A stretch of DNA of 64,000 bases from Anaeramoeba flamelloides (taxonomy: Eukaryota > Metamonada > Anaeramoebidae): positions 2,015,001 to 2,079,000 of the forward strand of contig JANTQA010000012.1 of the NCBI GenBank assembly GCA_027625915.1, in the 5' to 3' direction. Position numbers and translations under genes: made by a program. The notes under the pieces were generated by a model, which was not told the origin of the DNA, ran no database searches, and was given only the letters and a program-made list of their open reading frames with translations. Position 1 is the stretch's first letter. Each line of letters starts with the position of its first letter. Positions 10,850-37,024 of the stretch are shown here, in pieces.

Positions 10850-11565
10850 CCACATAAGTTCTACATTGTTCAATGTCTCTAAAAAAATCGATTAGTAAAG
10901 TAGTAATATTTATTGATCTGATCAATTAAAAATGATCTTACTATTGGTAAAAAACAGAACAATTTCAGAAAAAAATCTGCACACCTCCACAAATTTCAAG
11001 ATTGAATCATCAATATTCGAATACTCATGATTCAAAAGTTGCAAAATATCTTTCTGGAAATTTGTGTCGAATTGTAGACTAATCACTAAAAAATTCAATT
11101 TTTTAAAAATAATTAAATAATTAAAAGATTAGATTTTTTTTACTAAATATTTCTGAAATATATGATATATATTGATATTGCAATTAGCTTTATCAAAAGC
11201 AAACAAAACTAATCAGTTTTTGGGTTTTTATGTTGAAGATTATTGAGTAAATCTTTGAGATTAAAAAAATTAAAAAAAAAGTTTCTTTTGGAAGTTCTAA
11301 ATATGAATTATTAACTATTATAATACTATTATTTTAGGTTTCTATTTTGTGATTTGGAAAAGGAATAAAAAAATAATTTACAAAATGATAATTTTTAATT
11401 GTGATCATAAGTAAAAAATGAAATAATTTATTTTCAATAATATTTATAATGAATTTTTTAGAGTCACAGAAACTATTTAAGCCATGGTACACTAATATCA
11501 TTCAGACAGAATTACAACAGACTTTGATTATATAGAAATCTATAGTGACGTTAATCCCTTAAAGT
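10850..11565 (-). repeat. dispersed repeat R4, copy 2 (inverted)
   Basis: Reverse complement of the 4030-4750 block over its whole length; the two copies are 6 kb apart and flank the bromodomain and bPH genes in opposite orientation. Similarity fades near 10850 (CTTATGT in the reverse strand) and near 11565. Confidence 0.8.
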
Positions 11566-12267
11566 TTAAAGTTGTTTTTCATAATCCAAGACTTTTTTTT
11601 TTCTTCTTCTTGTTCCAATGTAAAAACGAATTCACAATTAAATCGTATATTGAAGGCATTTTCAATTTTGAAAGTAAATCCCTTGATATTTTCAGTAAAT
11701 CTTAAATTAGGTATGCAACTTTGTTCAAAATTTTTCGAAATTTTTTATTTTTTATTAAGGGACATAGAATTTTATCAAAAAATTGTTTTTTTGCAAGAAA
11801 TTTTCTACTATATTCGTTTTTATTATTGAAGAAATGTAAATTACACTCTAGTTGCCCTTATACTTAAATTTCCGAAAGGAAATTTAAGCCTAAAATCATA
11901 TATTTCACGTTTATTATCCAATGAAAATAACAATAAACTGTTATGGTTTAAAATTAATTCATAGAGGTTTTTTTTCTTTAATTTATTCAGAAATATTAAT
12001 CTATTATTTTCATAGGAAGTACACACCCCCAAAAAATTATCAATATTTTCTATAACTTCTTCTTTTTATTTATATTTTAAACATAAAGGACAAAATTTAT
12101 TTGAATTTTTATTAATTACATAGTAATATCTGTTTAAGCAATTGGTAAATGTCCTAAATTTTAGGATTGTTGCTGTTGATGGATAGCTTAGATATTTTTG
12201 AGTTGTGAAGAATGAATTTTGGTTTCTTAATATTGTGAAGTATTGTTGCGGAGTGTCGTCAAGTGCC
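11566..12267. other. gene-free AT-rich stretch
   Basis: Short A/T-biased open frames only. The sequence GGAGTGTCGTCAAGTGCCTA just before 12268 carries, in reverse orientation, the GACACTC/CACTTG mark that accompanies the foldback family elsewhere. Confidence 0.5.
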
Positions 12268-12342
12268 TAGGTTTTCCAAAATTTAAAAGAATAGAGTAAA
12301 ATCAAAAATTTTAGTCGATTCTTTTGAATTTTGGAAAACCTA
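12268..12342. repeat. foldback repeat (75-bp hairpin)
   Basis: The left arm is TAGGTTTTCCAAAATTTAAA and continues AGAATAGAGT. The right arm, reverse-complemented, is TAGGTTTTCCAAAATTCAAA and continues AGAATCGACT. About 30 of 33 arm positions pair, leaving a loop of only a few bases. Same family as 16906-16978. Confidence 0.85.
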
Positions 12343-13928
12343 ACGACATTTCCAGCTATTGGAATTCAATAATTCATTGCAAGTTTATTTATAGATTTCC
12401 TTATTTAATTCAATTAAATCTTTTGAATTCCAGTTAATTTTATTGTTGAAATTTTCCCATTTAATCCTATATTTTCAGTATTTTTAAAATTTAATAATAG
12501 AACTTTAAGAAACAAATATCATATTTTTTTTATCGTTTATTGTCTGTTTCTTTTATCATTTAATGTATAGTCTATTTATAAAATAGAAAATTTTCTTTTT
12601 ATTTTTAACATGTATTAAATTCTTCTAAACTTATTATTTTTACAATAGTAAAATAGATCATCTCAACTTGGTTAATTGATCATACAAATTATAAATCATG
12701 TTTCTTTTATGGAGAAGGTACATGAATTAAAAATGAAGGAAGAAATACAAAATTTTTCTCCACAAAATATTACATTCTGAAAAAAAATGTTGACTAAACC
12801 AATTTTTTTCACAATTATCAAAGATTGTAGTTTGATAAAAATTTTTTTCAAAAAAATTAATATTAAAAAACGTCCTAAAAATTGGTATAATTTAGTAAGA
12901 AATAAGAGAATAAATATCATAAATCAAAATTTTTACCCTATAACTTTTTTCAAAGATACGAGGTAACAACTTTTTTTACTTTATTTGTGTATCGTTACTT
13001 TTTAGCATTCGGGGTACATTATGAAAAAATAATTTATTAATTTTTTATTTTACATCTTTAATAAAAAATTCATAATATGATTTCAAGTTTATTTGTTTTT
13101 TCTACTTTGGGTAATATTAAATATTCAGCCTTTCATTCTTATTTCAACATTCTACATCATAATTTTATTTTTGTATCATAAAAATAATTTAATAAATTAG
13201 GTGAATAAAAAGCAATACACATACTCAAACTCAAACAAAACCACTTCTAAATAAAAAAAATTTTTTTTATAGAACCCAAAAATCAATATTTATTCTTAAA
13301 CACCTACCCGTCAATTAATCTTACACTTTTCAATTCGGATTTCGGAAATAAAAAAAATAAATTGTCAAAATATTGCAATTTTAAGCCACTATTAAAGCCC
13401 ATACCAAGGACAAGATCGATCAGCAAAGAACCAAATTAACATACCACTACACTCAACACAAGATAATCTTTTTTCAAATTTCAGCAATGGTAAACCTTAA
13501 ACAAATTCTATTCATAATTTTAAAATATTTACCGCAAAATATCTTACGTTTACGTTCAAAATTAGTTTGGGCTTAGGTAGAACCTCACTCACAAAAATTA
13601 ATTATTCTTCAAACTTGAAGAACAAAAAAGTATCGTTTTTTTGGAACTCAGGTCATATTGAAATTGAAACTGTTATTTTTTACCCATTTATTAATAAACA
13701 ATTTGCGAATTGATAATTATACTTTCAAAAATCTTCTTTCAAATATAACAGAAATTTGACTTTTCGAACACTTTTATCTCTTTTAAAGCATTTAAAAGCT
13801 TATAGTATTGACAGAAAGCTTTAAAAAGGTTTTAAATTTTGGAAAAGAGATCAGATTTTGCTGTGTGAAATTTTTGATTTCAAGATCATTTTTTTTGGAT
13901 TTGTTCATTTTTCTGAAACTAAAAAGCA
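12343..13928. other. intergenic region upstream of CAND1
   Basis: AT-rich, with no supported exon or RNA gene. The last 200 bp would hold the CAND1 promoter and 5' leader, but no motif can be named with confidence. Confidence 0.5.
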
Positions 13929-26904
<12,976 letters not shown>

Positions 26905-27189
26905 TCAAAGTATGTTTTTAGATTGTTCATTCCTCAAATTATTCCATTTTTCGTCTAATTGATTAAATAAAATGAATTATTTTTAAAAGAATAATGCTGC
27001 TTTGTTTTATAACATAATATTTTTTTTTTTAATATTATGTGGATTTTTGTTTATAATTACAAATTTAGTCGATTTAGATCAAGAAAACGATTTGAAAAAA
27101 ATACACAAAATACCTCAATCAAATTTTATATTTAAAAATTGTTTTTACCATTTTTATTTTTGAGATAGGCTTTTTTTTTTCAAAAAAGA

Positions 27190-27580
27190 AGGGAAATTTT
27201 ATTTTGAAATATCTTTATTAAACTCCATTGTCAAAAAAAGTATTTAAATATCCAAAAATTGTTAGCAATCATTTATTGATTCTTAATAACAATTCAATTT
27301 GGTTGTTACTATAAAATTACATAAATAAAAGATATTAAAATTTCCGAACTTGATTTTATATGATGGTTTTAAGAGTGAAAATTTGTGATTATTTTTTAAC
27401 TTTGAGGGTAAAAATGGTTTTCTGGGGACTTTAATCTTGATAACTTTTCCCATAGAATACAAAACTGATAATTGAATATGATTATTTAATAAATCGTTTG
27501 TGTTTAAGTATGAAACTAGTTTTTATATTTTCCAATATCTTGTTTTCTAACAGAGAAAGTGTATATAAGTTTTTCATTTT
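27190..27580 (+). repeat. dispersed repeat R5, copy 2
   Basis: Diverged counterpart of 20060-20460, recognised by the ordered anchors ATTTTGAAATATCTTT, CAATCATTTATTGATTCTT, TTGGTTGTTA and GTGAAAATTTGTGATTATTTTT. Confidence 0.65.
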
Positions 27581-27629
27581 TTTTTTTTTATTATTTAGAA
27601 TCGAGGAAATTTATTACTCTTACGTCCAA

Positions 27630-27702
27630 TAACTTTTCAAGGACTCAAAAGAATAGAGTAAATTCTTTGATTTTTCTCAATTCTTTTGAATTCTGAAAAA
27701 CC
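27630..27702. repeat. foldback repeat
   Basis: Imperfect hairpin: CAAAAGAATAGAGTAAAT pairs with TCTCAATTCTTTTGAATT. It is followed, as in other copies, by GTTAGATTTTTTTGAGTTTT and CTGTTTGGG. Confidence 0.75.
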
Positions 27703-28522
27703 TCTGTTAGATTTTTTTGAGTTTTCTGTTTGGGTTGGAAATAGAGATATTTCCAAAACAATAACACTTATTAAAAGAAAACCTAAAGGTAATCGACATA
27801 ACTTTACTACATTTCTCTAATTTCTCCATTTTATCAAAACAAATTTTATTAAGAATCATAGTTTTCTAAATCATTAAAAATCTCTCAACTAAATCTATAT
27901 TTCTGAATAAGATTTTAAAAAATATCCTATTTTCTGAACCAAAAACCAGAATTGGATGAATTAATTGAAAATAGGATTTGGAAAATTCTATTTGGAAAAT
28001 TCTTTATTAATTGAAATTAATTTGTTAATCAAAGATTTTCAAAACAAAAGTTTTTCCATTCAGAATTAAAAATAAAAACAGGTTAAGACAGAGTTATTGT
28101 ATCAAATTTTACAGAGAAAATCAATAAAGAAATGTTTTTTATTCATTTTTTCTTGATCATTTCTTTTGATTTTTTTTAGTTAAATTTCTTTAATCTTTAT
28201 GTAAAATATCTATAAATAGGATATACTTCAAACTCTTCTTTTTAAAATATTTATTATTTTGGCTAAAGATATGATTTGAATTCTTCATTTTAAAAACTGT
28301 GAAATTTAAAATTAGTAAAATGTGCTTACCCCCTTATATTATTCAATTTAGGACCCAAAATAATTATATAGAATATGAGTAAGACTTTGAAATTTATTAA
28401 GCACTTATTAACATGGAATTCAATAATTTACTACTTGCTTAATAAATGATGATAAAATAAATGAATATTTAACATTTTTTCTATTTTTTTCCGCATTGCA
28501 AACAGCTAATTGTTTTTGACTC

Positions 28523-31500
28523 ATGTCAAGCAAGTCAGTTTTTTTCTTAGTTAGCAGGCATTATGAAAAAATATTGAAAGAAAGTCGATCAATTAAAAGA
28601 TTGTTCCTTTTAGAAAAGTCAACTAAAATCGCTCAAAGTAAAAACCTTTCTCACCCTTTTTTTCGAAAACGAATTAATGAATTTCTTATCTAATCTATTT
28701 TTTGAATTATTTGACTTTTAAAATATAGAATTAATACAGTCTCTTAATAGGTAAGTGTTGTTTTTTTTTTTAGGTTGGGATCTGTTTCGTTAATAAGAAA
28801 AAAAATCTAATTTGGATTCCTCTGTTTTTTTCTTTTAATTCCGATCAAATTCAATTAGAAATGAAACGTTTGAAGTTGAAGAAGTAACAAAACAATTATA
28901 TACACCACTCAAATATTCTTTAAAATCAAAAGAACCCAAAATTATTATTCAGGCTTTATTAATATTAAAAGTAAATTTTTAGTTCCAAAAATCAATAAAA
29001 GAATTATTGATTGATTTTTCCCCATCCCTGATGTAAACTTAATACAACTCTTTTTTCTCCTCTTTGTTATCCTGTAATAATAAAATTTCAAGAAAATTGC
29101 AAGCAACAAATCTTTTAATACACAAATAATACTTGAGGATAATCGAAAATTAATAGATACTTTAATTACTGAAGTTCTTCGTTCTTTAATTCACGAAGAA
29201 GATGAAATTATGTTGCTAATAATCCAAACACTTCTTGAGTTTGCTTTATGGAGATCTGATGAGATACATGGTGCTTTATTATTAAGACTAACGAACAAAA
29301 TTTTTTTTTTTTATTCAATAACTACCTCAAAATTGCATACAAGCACATGTAAACTTTCAATGTCACGAATTATCAAAAATTTATGGATCAAATCACAGGA
29401 ATTATTAAAAAAAGATAAGTTGATTAGCGAAAACAATTTAACAAATATAAATACTCAAAATTCCACTCAAGAAAGAATTGGAAACAACAAAGAACAAGAA
29501 CAAGAAAATGAAAAAGAACAAGAAAAAGAGAAAGGAAAAAAAAAAGAGAAAGAACAAGAAAACGAAAAAGAAAAAGAAAAAGAGAAAGAACAAAAAAACG
29601 AAAAAGAACAAGAAAAAGAGAAAGGAAAAGAGAAAGAAAAAGAAAAACAAAAAGAAAAAAAACATGAAAACGAAAAAGAAAAAGAAAGCGAACAAGAACG
29701 AGAAAACGAAAACGAAAAAGAAAAAGAAAAAGAAAAAGGAAAAGAAAAGAAAGAAGATCCAAGATTTAATAATATTTATGAAAAAGATCTTTTTTTAATA
29801 TTTAAATCACTATGTATAGAACTAAATAAAAAAAGTAATTCAAAAAATTGGGGTAATGATGAGATCTTTAAAATTAATTTAAAAAAAAAGCTGTATTCTT
29901 ATGAATTAGTCTTAGAAATTTTGAATAATTGTGGGAAATTTACAACAAAATCATATCCATTTTTTTTCAAATTGATTCAAAAAAAACTATTTAGGGAAAT
30001 TTTAAAATCAGGATCTTCAACAAATTTAAAAATTCTACAAATTACACACTCGATATTTCTCAAAATTTATTCAAATTACAGGTACAAATTAAAAAAAGAA
30101 ATCTATACCTTTTTTAACCAAAATATTATTTCTTTTTTGAAAGCAAACAAAAGAAATTTTGTTGAAAAAATAACGATTTTAAAATTATTATATACACTTT
30201 TAAAAGATCCAAAAAATCTCATTGAAATTTATTTTAATTATGACTATGTCTCTAAAATGAAATTAAATAATATAAATGAGAACGAAAATGGAAAAACAAC
30301 AAATGAAAATAAAAATATTTTTGAACAACTTGTTCAAATTATTGCAAATATTATCAATGGTCATGAAATTAAAAGGCAAATAAACAGTAGAAAAAGATAT
30401 TTCACATTAATTGATTATAGTAAATTAAGAAATTTTAGTTTTCAGCTAGTTGCCATTATAACCAGAGGCATGTATTTATGGTGTAATAATTTATTTATTT
30501 CTGACGATTATCAAAATATTTATAGTAAATATTCTTCCTTCACAGAAAAAGAATTAAAACAAATTGAGGGCAAGATTAAAAAAAAAAAAACAGCAGAAAA
30601 AAATAAAAAAAAGCAACCAATTGATCCTTTATCTACAAGTTCTCGTGATCTTGAGGAAAAAATGCGAAAAAATGGAAATATAAATGACAAAATTCTCTAT
30701 CATGGTAGTTTATTGTTTAATGAAAAATCGAAAAATGGTATAAACTTTTTAATTAAGAATTCAAAAATTAAAAGGGAACCAAATTCGATTATTAATTTTT
30801 TAAAAAATAAAGATTATAATTTGAAAAAAGTCAAAATTGGTGAATATTTGGGCAATTCAAATGAATTAAATAAAAGGGTTTTAAACAATTGGATGAAAAA
30901 ACTTGATTTTGCTAATTTAAATATACTGAATGCTCTAGGCTTATTATTAAAAGATTTTGCCTTTCCTAATAATTTAAAAAAAATCGATCAGATCTTGATA
31001 AAATTTGCAAAGTATTATTGTTTAGGAAATCCTAATTACTTTAAGTCTTCAACAATTGCTTTAATTTTTATTTATCAAATAATAAATTTATATTTTAATT
31101 TAAAAAATCCAATAATTATTCATAAAATTACAAAAGAAAATTTTATTATCCAAAATAAAAAATTAAATCCACACAAAAATTTTTCCAAGAACTATTTATT
31201 AGAAATTTATGAAAAAATATATCATTTAATAGAATTAGAAAATAAAGATCATCACAATGAAATTCAAAAAAAACAAGAGAATAACGATGATGATGATGAT
31301 GGTGATGAAAAAGAAATTGAAAGAAACAATGAAGATGAAAATGATGATGATGTTTATGTTGATGAAAGGGGAATTGATAAGGCAATTGTGAAGAAAACAG
31401 AAAGAAGGGGAGATGATAAAACCAATGATAAAAATAGTAATGAAAAAGAAAATGATCAAAAAAAAGAGCTAAAAAATGGAATTAAAAAAAATCAAGAGAA

Positions 31501-33574
31501 TAACGATGGTGATGGTGATAGTGATGGTGATGAAAAAGAAATTGAAATAAAAACTGAGGATGAAAATTTTATTGATGTTGATGTTGATGAAAAGGGAAAT
31601 GGTGAGATAAAAGTTAAAGGAAATGATGATGTTAAAGAGTTAATTCATTTAAAATTTTCACAAAATTTAGAAAATTTATTTTTATCATTAAAAATTAAAT
31701 ATTCAATTTTTGAAATCAAAAGTCAAAATGAAATAAATAATTTTTTTTTAAATAAAACAATTAAAAAAAAAATCTTTTACCCGGTTTCCCTTAATATTTA
31801 TATCAAATCGATGATTAGTATTAATTGGGAATTTATAATTAATTGTTTTGGGGTTATTTTAAATGAAACGGAAGATTCAAAGTTAATAAAATATTGTATT
31901 GGTGGGTTTAGATTATTAATTAAATTAACCTCAAAGTTTTTTTTAATTAATATTCAGAAATGTGTTGTTAAAGAATTATTAAAATCGATCCCAATTACAA
32001 AATTAAATAATATTACAGAAAAAAAATTATTAATTATCGATGAAATAACTCGTTTCTGTATAAATGAGGGGATGTTTTTAGGTCCAAGTTGGGAAATTAT
32101 ATTTAACTCTTTTTTAAATTTATTAAAACTTGGTATTATCTATTTTTCCATTGAAAAAAGAGTTAAAATTTTAGATCAAGATTATTTTAAAGAAAACAAT
32201 AAAAATCATTATTCATTTTCAAAAAATAACAGTTCAATTTCAAAAAACCATGATATAAACGTACCAAATAATAACATTGGTAATGACAATGGTGAAGATT
32301 CAATAAATGATAAAGGTGGTGATGAAATAAATCATGAAAAACAAAAAATAATTGAAATTAAAAAAAAAAATAAAAAAAAAATAAAAAACAATGAAATGAA
32401 GCCGTTAGGATTGACATTTGTGAATGAAAAGAATATTAAAATAAAAATAAAAATAAAACCAAAAAATATTGAAGAAATTTTTCAAAATAGCAATTATTTT
32501 AATAATGAAATATTTTTAGAATTTTTCTCAATATTATTACAAATTGCAGAGAAAGAAAATAAAGAATTAAAAATAAAAATACCATTTTTTTTGCAAAAGG
32601 TTTTTGATGTGATCTATTACAACATGTCGAGAACATCAATCTGTTGGTTACAAATCTTGGAAATGTTTTCGAATTGTATTAGAAAAATAATGAATGGAGA
32701 TATTAAAGAAAAGCAAATTATTTTAATGTTTTACTTAAATTCCTTGAGAAAAATTTCAAAAAAAATTTTAATAAAGCCAGAATTATTAAACTATCAATTA
32801 CAATTAAAATTATTTGAACCATATAATTATTTAATAAGGCATCATTTTAATTTGAAAAGTGTTGAATATAGTTTACAATGTGTTCATTATTTGATAATTA
32901 AAAGAAACAAAAATTTAAAATCTGGTTGGATAATGATTTTTAATATCTTAATATCCTCAATAAAGCTATCCAATCAAAAAATAATTAATTATTCGTTCCA
33001 AATTTTATCTGAAATATATTTAAATTATTTCCATCAAATTAAAGAGCATTTTATTTTACTTGTTAATACTTTTTTCGCTTTTGTAGAATTTAGTGAAAAC
33101 TCGATAATTAATTTAAATGCCTTAGATCATATTTCCAAAATTTCTCAATGGTTTGAAGTTAATCAAAAAGAATTTTTAATTTTGAACGGTAATGTTGATG
33201 TTGTTAAATCAATTGATATTGGTGGTTGTGATGACGATGACGATGACGATGATAATGAGAATGAGAATGGGAATGAGAATGTTTCAGAACAATTGATTTT
33301 TAAATATTGGTTTCCGTTTTATATTGGTTTATCAAAAATTACTTCTTCAACTTCAAATTCAATCTCAAATGATTTAAAAAAATTATCAAATAAATTATTA
33401 TTTGAAATTTTGGAACGATCTTGTGATAAAATTGGAAAACAAACCTGGAAATTAATTTTTAAAACAATTATAATACCTATTTTTGATGATATTTTTTCAA
33501 ATAATAAACAAAATGATGAAAAGAAATATATCATTAGAAATCAAAGTAATGGAAATGATTATGGAACAGATTTG

Positions 33575-33611
<37 letters not shown>

Positions 33612-34834
33612 ATTTTGATGTGGGGTATAAAAATCGGAAAGACGGTATAAGGAAAGAAAAAAAGAAAAATGAAGCGGGGTATTTAATTAAAAAATGGATT
33701 AAATCAATCCACTATGATTTTTTCCAAAACATTATTGATCTAATAATAGTAGAATACGATCAAATTTCTTTTTTAATTGAGGATTTGTTATCTTTTTTTG
33801 AATTGATTTTATTAAATAACCCTGGTTTTGGTTCTGTTCTAATCCCATTGATTAATAAGTTGATTAAAAAACGGGGTAAGCAGTTTAATAAGGAAATTGG
33901 CACGATATTTACTCAAAAATTTTCTCAGTTCTTGACAAATACCCTTTCGAAAAAATTATTAGAAAATTATTCAAAAATTGATAAAAATAAGAATGATGGC
34001 CTTTTAAATAAAAATATTGATCAAAAAAATGTTCTTAATGGCATTGATAGTGAGGATGATGTTGCTGAAAAGAATGATAATAATGAAATTAATGATTTTG
34101 TTGGTGATTTCAATAATGACGAAACATATTTAGAAAACTTATCAAATCAAATTATTGAAATTGATAGCATAATTAAATCACATTCTTCGATTCATTTGAG
34201 TTTATTACAAATTGTTAAAAACTTATTTAAGCACATTTTTACTAAAATAGGGAAAAATGATATCCTACTGTTAGTTGATTCTGTGAAGAAATCATTTCAA
34301 TTCGCCATAAATTTTCAAAACAATTATAATTTAAGGCTTTTGTTGTTCCAAGGGGGATTTATCACTAAGCAAATCCCAAATCTTTTACATCAAGAATACT
34401 TTGCGAAAAAGTCCTACTTGTATTTTATTAATTTAATGTTTAATTCACAAAATGAAAAATACCAATCACTTTCAAAAAAGAGATTATTTAAATACATTTT
34501 ACATTTCCTTAAAGATTTTAATCAAAAAATCTTCCAATTGAAAAATAAACTAATCCCAAGCATATCCAAAAATATTATCAAAAATCATTTAATAGAACAA
34601 ATATTATTAGAATTCCAAATGGCTTTAACCATTACAGAGCCGTTAATCATTGATATTTTGGAATTGTTGTTAAACTTGAATCAAGAAATGCTAGCCCATT
34701 TTCTTTCGATGGGTGGGTATACACAATTGACTAAATTATTTCAAATAGAAAACTTCCAATTGTTGAACCAGTTGGTCTTGCTTCTAAATAGAATCGGTAA
34801 AATTTATAATATTCCAAAGATAATTAATAATTAA
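28523..34834 (+). CDS. large Sec7-family protein of BIG/Sec7p type with degenerate Sec7 active site
   Basis: Four exons, 28523-28637, 28729-28750 (22-nt microexon), 28859-28970 and 29093-34834, all GT-AG with matching phases, give 1996 aa (human BIG1 1849, yeast Sec7p 2009). Order of domains: DCB (1-about 210, with YSLKSKEPKIIIQALLILK matching BIG 'ACQSKSPKIV'); a Lys/Glu/Gln tract (about 214-304); HUS (about 304-520, including FNYDYVSKMKL for the 'YVNYDCD' box); Sec7 domain (about 619-794, KIGEYLGNSNELNKRVL then FAKYYCLGNP); an acidic duplicated linker; then HDS repeats (for example FDVIYYNMSRTSICW and LKSGWIMIFNIL). BIG proteins are trans-Golgi Arf GEFs. Here the FRLPGEAQKI loop reads FAFPNNLKKI, so the glutamic finger is Asn (about residue 710), and the TDLHN box reads FNLKN. 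Membership of the family is secure; Arf exchange activity is doubtful. Confidence 0.9.
29485..29755. repeat. coding GAAAAA-type low-complexity tract
   Basis: About 90 codons made almost only of Glu, Lys, Gln and Asn (EKEQEKEKGK pattern) between the DCB and HUS regions of the BIG-type protein. The other frames stay open too, so long antisense Phe/Leu-rich frames here are shadows. Confidence 0.9.
31250..31620 (+). repeat. internal duplication in the acidic linker of the BIG-type gene
   Basis: CAAGAGAATAACGATG occurs at 31274 and again at 31493, an offset of 219 bp (73 codons). The flanking peptides match: KKQENNDDDDDGDEKEIE...EDENDDDVYVDE and KKNQENNDGDGD...DGDEKEIE...EDENFIDVDVDE. The in-frame tandem duplication lies between the Sec7 and HDS regions. 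Confidence 0.85.
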
Positions 34835-37024
34835 TTTCCATTTCTTCTTATTTTGATTTTTGGTTTTATAATTGTTTTTATTTTTGTTTTTGTTTTTGTT
34901 TGGATTAGATAAAATTAGTGTAAAAAATTGAGGGTTGACTGAAAACTTCAATAACTGTTAATTTTTTTTAAGAATGTATCTTAATCGCCATATACGGGTA
35001 GAGGGGGGGCAATAACATAGTTACAATAGTTTTCTTTGAAAATTTTCAATTACAATTAAATTTTTTTGATCATGTGTTTTTTGATACATACAAAAATTAT
35101 TATTACTTTCTGGAAAAAAAGTGAAAGAGGAATATTAATTGGAAACCCTACGGAAAAAAAAAAAAAAAAGTAAAATCAATCAAAAGGAGAAATAATTTGA
35201 ATAAAAAGAATAATCCCTGATATATTTTAAATCAAATTAACAAAAACATTATAAACCTACTTGTTTTCTAAATGCAATTTCTATTTTTGGAAATCACAAA
35301 AACAGTCAATTTTTTTTATAATTTTTAATCATGTTGTTCAATCAAATAACAACACTATATACAAAGATAGTATTAGAAAAACTGTTATTGTGTTGAATCT
35401 TCCATTTTGCCTTTAATCATTTATTTATTCTTTTATTAATAGGTCTTACTTTTGTGTTTCGCGTTCTATTAAAATACCTAATTAAAAACCGGGTTTTGTT
35501 ATTTTTCATGTATTACTGTTTTTTATAATGGTATATAATTTAATATTTCTCGGAATTCTATTGTATGGTTAATTTTTTGTAAAAGTGTTTAATATATATA
35601 TTCAATTTCAATCTTGTTTTTTGATTTGTAATCATTTTATCATCTTAAATATAATGATAATTACATTTTTTGAGAAATATTTCCAATTTATATTTGATTT
35701 TTAAGATTTCTTTTTAATTGAAAGAACTTTAAGAATACAGTGTAATATTTACTCAGGTTTATTCTCGGTTTATTGAATTGATTAGTAAATAGATCTTCTA
35801 TATAAAAAAAAAACAAGACTCTTAATTATGAAACATGGATTATACTTTTTTGTGTGTATTATTTTGACAACTTCATACTTTAATAATCAATTTCCAAGTG
35901 GTAGATTCTAATATCTTCAAGGGCTATTTTTTCTGGCTTGGATAGTGTTTTATAATGTTATATAATTTTATTTTTACTTCTCAAAAAGAATTTTAAAACT
36001 GAAGAAATTGAATAAAAAAAGTACTAATTTTAAATTAATTATCAAAAACTACAAAAAATATTTAGAAATAGTAAAATAGATCCAAGAAGGAAAATTTTAA
36101 AAAAAATAACTTTAAGTTGTTTTTCAAGTCCAGTTATAATTTGAAAACATTTTAAACTTGTAATAGCAATAGTAAACAAAATTTAGAATAGATGGGGAAA
36201 TTGTTCTGTGTTTATAGATTTGAAATGGAAATTATGAAATTTTAAAATCAAATTTTGGGTATTGATCAACCAAAAAGTAAAAAATGTGAAAATTTCACAT
36301 TTTTTGTTTTTGAAATTCTCAGTGTCAAAATTTAACTGAGATTGATGAAACTCTTTCATGGTATTTTGGTCAACAGTTTCACTATTTTCACATGGAATTG
36401 TTGTCCTTATTCTTAAATACAAAAAAAAAATATGTAAATCCAAAAAACCACCTAACCAGTTTTAAGTAATTAACTCCACTTTGACTGAAAAAGTTTTCAT
36501 TGATTTGTTTTCTAATTCAAGTGTGTTTCGTGAAAAAAGAGCACTATGGTGATGATAGATTATTACTTTGAATAAATTAAAGGAGATTTAATATGATTCA
36601 AAAAACCACAACAAAATCAAACATTTGTGTGAAGGATAAAGAGCAACAGATATTACAATTGATTCTTTTTAAAAAATATGCACACAATTCAATAAGTTCC
36701 AATACCAAACTTTTTGTTACAACAGTTTTTTTTACAGTTTTTGACGTAAATAATTTGGATTGTTCTGGGAAGAAAAAACAAAGTTAACTCCATTCTTATC
36801 GACACAGTTCAGAAAAAATTTTCAACTTGTTAAAAAAAATGTTTCGCCAAAGAAACAGTTATTTTCAAGAAAACAACCCAAAACAAATTTTGGTCAAAAC
36901 AATAATCACTTTACAACATTCCAAACAAATTTGCAAAAATGAAAGTTTCCCTTTTCCAAAATTTGTTTTTTCTTATTTGGTTTTTTTTTTTTTTTATAAT
37001 TTTTTTCTCTTTGTAATTTACAAG
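34835..37024. other. intergenic region between the BIG-type and kinase genes
   Basis: Starts with a GTTTTT-rich tract (34862-34905), probably 3' UTR. A near-perfect 27-bp palindrome (AAAAAATGTGAAAATTTCAC...) lies at about 36279-36305. No exon is supported until the kinase, whose 5' end is uncertain (see findings). Confidence 0.5.

Larger units (their letters stand above)
26905..28522. other. intergenic region between CAND1 and the BIG-type gene
   Basis: Contains R5 copy 2 and a foldback repeat. The remaining sequence is AT-rich with no supported exon. Confidence 0.6.

Noticed and set aside
29424-29762. Antisense Phe/Leu-rich open frames of 85-112 codons
   Set aside because: They are the complement of the Lys/Glu tract of the BIG-type gene and have no other support.
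36183-36443. 86-codon minus-strand frame
   Set aside because: No ATG at its start, and it runs through a palindromic A/T segment; no family features.
36593-36787. 64-codon ATG frame upstream of the kinase
   Set aside because: Near chance length, no splice signal links it to the kinase and no motif is seen.
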